Assembly: GCA_020851635.1 (NCBI GenBank)
Contig: JADZCJ010000084.1
Location: forward strand, 1-64,000
Direction: 5' to 3'
DNA: 64,000 nt
DNA from: Anaerolineae bacterium
GTDB lineage: Bacteria > Chloroflexota > Anaerolineae > UBA4142 > SHND01
The translations under genes were made by a program, and so were the position numbers. This document shows positions 59,960 through 64,000 of the stretch, piece after piece. Under the pieces are notes generated by a model. It was given only the letters and a program-made list of their open reading frames with translations, was not told where the DNA came from and searched no databases. The stretch's first letter is position 1; each line of letters begins with the position of its first letter.

Positions 59960-60846
59960 TGCGCGCGTTTATTCGCGAACGACGGGCGCTCGTGGGGCTG
60001 CGATCCGCGTCGGGTCTGGAACAAGTGGGCGATTCGTATTATGTGATCAGCGATGATTCGCCCTTTTTGTTTCGACTCGGGAGGGATTGGCAAGTCGTCG
60101 AGAAAACGCGCCTGTTTGAAATAGAGATGGGAGAAGGGGCGCGCATTGCCAAAAACACGAAACCTGACCTGGAAGCAACGTGCATGGTGGAATGGCAGGG
60201 GCGGCGCGAATTGTTGTGTTTTGGGTCGGGGAGCAAAACGCCCACGCGGGATGTGTGTTTTCGGGTGGACGTCACGGACGCACATGCGCCGCAAAATGTG
60301 CGCCGCGTCGAATTGACCGCGCTTTACGACACACTGCGCGCAAATTATGAAATCGTCGGAAGCCATACGTTGAATCTCGAAGCGGCATGTCTTGCATCCG
60401 GCTCGTTGGTCTTGTTTCAACGCGGGAATATTTCGGGGCGTAACACGGCTTTGGATTTCGAGTTTGGAGCTTTTATGGAGTATCTGGATGCGCCCAACTT
60501 GTCCGTGCCCTCTCCGCGTGTGGTTGCGTATGACCTGCCGAACATTCAGAATCGCCGCGCAGGTTTTTCCGCAGCGACGGATTGGCTGGGTTCGGTGTTG
60601 TTTTCGGCGGCAGTCGAAGACACGGACAATGAGATTGACGATGGGGCGAAATTGGGAAGTTTTGTCGGAAGGATCGTCGGGGACAAGTTGAGCTGGATTG
60701 CGCCGGTCTTGATTGGCGATGAAATGGCGCCGGTGAAAATCGAAGGAATTGCGGCGGTGTCGGCAAGCGAGGACCCGGTTGAACTGGTGGCAGTGACGGA
60801 TGACGACGAGGGTGTGTCGGAGGTGCTGCGGATCGAGGTGCGGTGA
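59959..60846 (+). CDS. Hypothetical beta-propeller-like protein (DUF6929-like)
   Basis: A protein of about 295 residues without membrane helices or signal. It starts with SASGLEQVGDSYYVISDDSPFLF and has KPDLEATC and FGSGSKTPTR motifs that I recall from DUF6929-like proteins, possibly a beta-propeller. The gene overlaps the hom stop (TGATG) so it is translated with it. Function unknown; the link to homoserine synthesis is only positional. A GTG three bases earlier is an alternative start. Confidence 0.65.
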   Translation: MRAFIRERRALVGLRSASGLEQVGDSYYVISDDSPFLFRLGRDWQVVEKTRLFEIEMGEGARIAKNTKPDLEATCMVEWQGRRELLCFGSGSKTPTRDVCFRVDVTDAHAPQNVRRVELTALYDTLRANYEIVGSHTLNLEAACLASGSLVLFQRGNISGRNTALDFEFGAFMEYLDAPNLSVPSPRVVAYDLPNIQNRRAGFSAATDWLGSVLFSAAVEDTDNEIDDGAKLGSFVGRIVGDKLSWIAPVLIGDEMAPVKIEGIAAVSASEDPVELVAVTDDDEGVSEVLRIEVR

Positions 60847-60934
60847 GAGGGATTCAAGAGGTTGGAGCGGGGTTCAAGCGTCGGGAATTCAAGACCTGCG
60901 CGAATCTTGGGGCATTGGGGCTCAAGGGAACGAG

Positions 60935-61807
60935 CTAGCCCGGTTTTGAGGCAAGCACTCCAAACGCGCGGGGAGCGGGTTTGATGCTCCTGAAACCGGC
61001 GGATTTGAGACGTTGGACGACGCCGCGAGTGGTATTGGCGCCGAACCTGGTTGCGGGGTCGCCGACATAATGAAAGAGTTTGCCGCCGCGTTTCAGGACG
61101 CGATAGAGCTCGACGTAAAAAGTCCCGGAATACAAGTCTCCCGCCAGGGACATGGTGGGCGGGTCATGGAGGATGCAGTCAAACGTCGAATCGTCAAAGG
61201 TCGGGACGATTTCAAGGGCATCGCCCATGCGCTGTGCGATGACGAGGTTGTCAAAGAGCGCTTGCGACCAAGGGTTCTGCCGGGCAATTTTCTGCGCGGC
61301 GGGATCGAGTTCGATGGTGATGACGTGACGGGCGGTCCTGGCAGCTTGAATCGCCGTATAGCCCAAGCCGGTGCAGGTGTCGAGCAAGCTGCCTCTGACG
61401 GGCGACAATGTTTTGACCATCGCGAGCGCGCTCGAGTACGGATCGCTCTCTTTGATACGGTGCATGGGAAATCCTGCAACGAGCATCGTCGGCGCAGTCG
61501 GAGTGGGACATAGCGAATAGGCGCGATTCGTAAGTTCGGAAAACGTCTGGATTTTTTCGATGCCGTCCGGGGTCAGGGCGTAGCAGGCATTTTCATTCCG
61601 AACGATTTTCGCGGCGTCGTCCCAACTCAGTTTGAGCAAAGGATATGCAGGGAAATACATCCCCGCTTCCGTCAATTCGGCGACAGTGGTCGAGAGCCCC
61701 AAATCGAGGGAGGTCTCGACCACTATTTTTTCCTGACCGCGCGCCTTGAGCAGGGGAGCAATCTGGAAATGCGATAGGACGAGTTCCCGATTAACTGTGT
61801 TGACCAT
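60935..61807 (-). CDS. SAM-dependent methyltransferase (COG2521-like)
   Basis: A 290-residue class I methyltransferase. The SAM site is LLDTCTGLGYTAIQAA, the acidic loop is ITIELDP, and the target-binding motif is LHDPPTMS (D-P-P-T in the place of NPPY). The N-terminal 110 residues look like a separate substrate-recognition domain. It resembles the predicted archaeal methyltransferases of COG2521. The target, RNA or protein, is unknown. It overlaps the upstream membrane-protein gene by 17 bases. Confidence 0.82.
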   Translation of the reverse strand: MVNTVNRELVLSHFQIAPLLKARGQEKIVVETSLDLGLSTTVAELTEAGMYFPAYPLLKLSWDDAAKIVRNENACYALTPDGIEKIQTFSELTNRAYSLCPTPTAPTMLVAGFPMHRIKESDPYSSALAMVKTLSPVRGSLLDTCTGLGYTAIQAARTARHVITIELDPAAQKIARQNPWSQALFDNLVIAQRMGDALEIVPTFDDSTFDCILHDPPTMSLAGDLYSGTFYVELYRVLKRGGKLFHYVGDPATRFGANTTRGVVQRLKSAGFRSIKPAPRAFGVLASKPG

Positions 61808-62792
61808 CCGATGCGGGTCCCAGGTCCGCCGGGACCTGCGCGTTCCAGCGTTTGGTCACAAGCCGATAAAAGTTGAGCACAACGTCTACCAACAGAATGA
61901 CGAGGACCGCAACCAGACCCAGCTTGACGAGCGGTTCCAGAGCCGCGGTTGCTGCCAACGGTTCGGTTGAGGCGAGCATGACGCAAATAATCGCGACTGC
62001 AAAAAGCCCCGAGCCGATTTCGATCACTCGCGTTGTGCGGCTCCACGTCCCGCGCAAGAGAACATAACCGGACAGCGCGATTTCAATACCGCAGGATAGA
62101 TAGACCAATGGCAAATATTGATTAAAGCCGGGACCAAAGAGCGGGACGGATTGCCAGTTCCCATCTTGAAAGAAAAAAACACCGCCGAGATTGAGCAAAA
62201 AATTGAGAATGGCGAGAACGACGATATTGCCGATAATCGTGAAAATCGCATCCGTCCGGTCCACGCGATTGGGGTTTTCGATCGCGGGCATCTTGAAGGG
62301 ATCCCATAGTTCCGCACCGGGCGCGGGTGGTTTCGTCAGATAACGCTCCATCACGGCAAAGATGATGACGATTAAGCCGAAATTGGCGAGCATTTGCCCG
62401 ATCAAACCGACAACGCTGTTCCACAGGACCGGCAGGAGGGGTTGAGTGGTCCCGCCGGAATTGGCGATCCCGACCCCAAGACCCACCCCCCAAACCACGA
62501 GCATGACTATCGCAACGATTTTGACCACAGTCGTAAAAATAGGGAGGTAGGCGGGACCGATCAGCGGGCGCGAGGGGGCGTAACGCTGCGCCACTTGCGC
62601 AGGATCGCCAAACTCGCGGAGCACGGCGACCGTCATTGCCTCGTCGGCGGGACGACCGTCTGTCTTGGAACGCGCGTCCAGCGTTTCGATCAAGAGTGAG
62701 CGCAGTTCTGCCTGAACATCGCCCCGCGATTTTTTGGGCAGGTGTTCGCCAACGGCGTTGACATAGCGGCTGATGAGGTCGGTGGGTTGCAT
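61791..62792 (-). CDS. HAAS-domain membrane protein
   Basis: A 333-residue membrane protein. Residues 1-70 form the HAAS domain (RYVNAVGEHLPKKSRGDVQAEL), a helical cytosolic domain often fused to membrane sensors and commonly next to a PadR regulator. About seven membrane helices follow (for example IVAIVMLVVWGVGLGVGIA, FGLIVIIFAVMERYL, IFTIIGNIVVLAILNFLLN). The substrate or signal is unknown. No PadR gene is adjacent in this window. The start is the ATG at 62792. Confidence 0.82.
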   Translation of the reverse strand: MQPTDLISRYVNAVGEHLPKKSRGDVQAELRSLLIETLDARSKTDGRPADEAMTVAVLREFGDPAQVAQRYAPSRPLIGPAYLPIFTTVVKIVAIVMLVVWGVGLGVGIANSGGTTQPLLPVLWNSVVGLIGQMLANFGLIVIIFAVMERYLTKPPAPGAELWDPFKMPAIENPNRVDRTDAIFTIIGNIVVLAILNFLLNLGGVFFFQDGNWQSVPLFGPGFNQYLPLVYLSCGIEIALSGYVLLRGTWSRTTRVIEIGSGLFAVAIICVMLASTEPLAATAALEPLVKLGLVAVLVILLVDVVLNFYRLVTKRWNAQVPADLGPASDGQHS

Positions 62793-62868
62793 CGCGGTGG
62801 ATTCCTTTTCATGCTTTCAACCAGCGGTCCATGGCGCAAACAAGATTGCTGTCCAACAAGCTCTGCGC

Positions 62869-64000
62869 TCAAGACGGTGTAAACGGGGGTGAGGCGAGCG
62901 CTTTTCTTGCCGCGTCCTGGTCGCTCCACGGATACTCGGTCGTGCCAAAACACATCGAGAGTTCGTGCCCCTTGCCGCAAATCATGATGACGTCGCCGGG
63001 ACGGGCGAGGCGGTTGAGAGCAAATTCGATGGCGGAGCCACGGTCATCCACAATAAAATAATCTTGGTCTTGGACGCGCCCGACCTTGTGTAACCCTTTT
63101 TGAATCAGGGCGTTGATGGCGGAAAGCGATTCGGTGCGCGGGTCTTCGGCGGTGACGACTGTAAGGTCCGCCAGCGTGCCTGAGATTTCGCCCATCCACG
63201 CGCGCTTTTGGACATCGCGCAAGCCCGCGCAGCCAAAAACGGCAATGACACGCCCCCGTGCGCTTGCCCCTCCCCTGCCCACGTTTGCGGGCTCGTCCGC
63301 CCCAGAGACCAGTTCGCGTGCGGTCTTGAGCGCGTTTTCGAGCGCAAAAGGCGTGTGCGCGAAATCTACAATGACGGTAAAGGGGTGTTCACCCGGGATG
63401 CGTTCCATGCGTCCCGCGATGCCGTGAGTGATTCTTACGCCCTGTGCGATGGCGTCGAACGGGATGCGCCGACCGACCGCCGCGCCCACTGCCGCGAGAA
63501 TGTTCGAGACGTTGTAACGTCCGATGAGCGGGGATTCGATGGGGAGGTCTCCGAACGGCGTCGAGATGGTGAATTTTAGCCCGGAGGGGGTGTGAGTGAT
63601 GGAATGGGCGGCGAGCCGAACGGCATTTTTGATTTTTTGTTCTTGATTTTCGATTGGCAGCGCAGTGTAAATTATTCGCTCATCACATGGGAGCGCAGCC
63701 AGATAGTCCAAGACACCGCGCGTATTGTCATCCGCGTTAAGGACGGCGACTTTGGGAGTGCGGGGCTTGCGAGCGGTGGAGGACAGAAAGCGAAAGAGCT
63801 GCGCTTTGGCGTCGCGGTAGTTTTCCCACGTGCCGTGAATATCCAAATGCTCGTGGGTGATGTTGGTGACGACGGCAATATCAAAATCTATGGCGTCCAG
63901 GCGGCGCTGATCGAGTCCGTGCGAAGTAGATTCGACGACCGCATATTCGGCGCCGCGCTCGACCATCCGGGCGAGATAGCTCTGAATGTCGGGCGCGTCG
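62869..64000 (-). CDS. murE: UDP-N-acetylmuramoyl-tripeptide synthetase MurE (5' partial)
   Basis: The C-terminal 377 or so residues of a Mur ligase; the ATP-binding GKT loop lies beyond the window. It adds the third residue to UDP-MurNAc-dipeptide in peptidoglycan synthesis. HEHLDIHGTWENYRDAK, NVSNILAAVGA, GIAGRMERI and GKGHE are the MurE signatures, and VIVDFAHTP and FGCAGLRDVQKRAWMGEI are in the centre. The residue-selecting motif reads EDPR where meso-DAP enzymes have DNPR. The gene is cut at the window edge and reads DAPDIQSYLARMVERG at the border. Confidence 0.93.
   Translation of the reverse strand, partial: DAPDIQSYLARMVERGAEYAVVESTSHGLDQRRLDAIDFDIAVVTNITHEHLDIHGTWENYRDAKAQLFRFLSSTARKPRTPKVAVLNADDNTRGVLDYLAALPCDERIIYTALPIENQEQKIKNAVRLAAHSITHTPSGLKFTISTPFGDLPIESPLIGRYNVSNILAAVGAAVGRRIPFDAIAQGVRITHGIAGRMERIPGEHPFTVIVDFAHTPFALENALKTARELVSGADEPANVGRGGASARGRVIAVFGCAGLRDVQKRAWMGEISGTLADLTVVTAEDPRTESLSAINALIQKGLHKVGRVQDQDYFIVDDRGSAIEFALNRLARPGDVIMICGKGHELSMCFGTTEYPWSDQDAARKALASPPFTPS

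Overview
The window looks like a chromosomal contig from a GC-rich bacterium, most likely an uncultured member of the Chloroflexota (Anaerolineae or relatives). This is an inference from style, not from a marker gene. The signs are a zinc-ribbon adenylate cyclase-AAA-TPR protein, an orphan GAF histidine kinase, Thr/Pro-repeat surface proteins, an LCP protein, a Gram-positive type LexA box (GAAC-N4-GTTC), sigma-A-like promoters (TTGACA-17-TATAAT), several TTG/GTG or apparently leaderless starts, and no LPS genes. Nothing indicates a plasmid or prophage.

Layout. 0.4-0.9 kb: a small secreted protein. 1.0-7.5 kb: a signalling block of a class III adenylate cyclase, a cyclic-nucleotide-binding patatin lipase and a GAF histidine kinase. 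7.5-10.4 kb (minus): a GH42 beta-galactosidase coupled to a HAD phosphatase. 10.4-12.6 kb: accessory stretch with a 66-bp palindrome array, two hypothetical proteins, two possible microproteins and a structured RNA/terminator region. 12.6-13.9 kb: EthD protein and ribokinase. 14-26 kb (minus): a catabolic cluster that reads in order IclR regulator, solute-binding lipoprotein, two permeases, aldo/keto reductase, cupin phosphoglucose isomerase, 2-hydroxyacid dehydrogenase, AroE-like dehydrogenase, FGGY (xylulokinase-like) kinase, PTE-family lactonase and zinc polyol dehydrogenase. It lies downstream of a fused E1 alpha-beta plus E2 of a 2-oxoacid dehydrogenase (26-29.5 kb). 29.8-30.6 kb: ketose 3-epimerase; then tRNA-Leu(GAG). 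31-33 kb: two hypothetical proteins. 33.4-40.3 kb: a six-hairpin glycosidase, a GH2 mannosidase, a nucleotide-sugar epimerase and a GT4 glycosyltransferase. 40.4-42.8 kb: DUF-type membrane protein, DNA polymerase III delta, peptidase E. 42.9-44.9 kb: an SOS module of LexA and a cytosolic FtsK-like ATPase. 45-49.4 kb: a surface protein, flavin amine oxidase, HIT protein, agmatinase. 49.4-57.7 kb: MutL, and divergently a five-gene run of threonine dehydratase, HAD, membrane protein, thioesterase and LCP protein. 57.8-64 kb: YkvA-like protein, MerR-like regulator, homoserine dehydrogenase, a methyltransferase, a HAAS-type membrane protein and MurE (cut by the window edge).

The genes suggest a heterotroph living on plant-type sugars and polyols. 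Sugars enter through the ABC transporter (its ATPase is not encoded here), are oxidised, delactonised, phosphorylated and isomerised, and a 2-oxoacid dehydrogenase complex makes acyl-CoA. The most striking non-coding content is repetitive: (i) a short palindrome family with arms GGAACGAA/TTCGTTCC at three loci; (ii) a 91-122 bp long-inverted-repeat element family at three loci; (iii) a further long hairpin between the binding-protein and permease genes; and (iv) two nearly identical LexA-controlled promoters in front of lexA and the FtsK-like gene.
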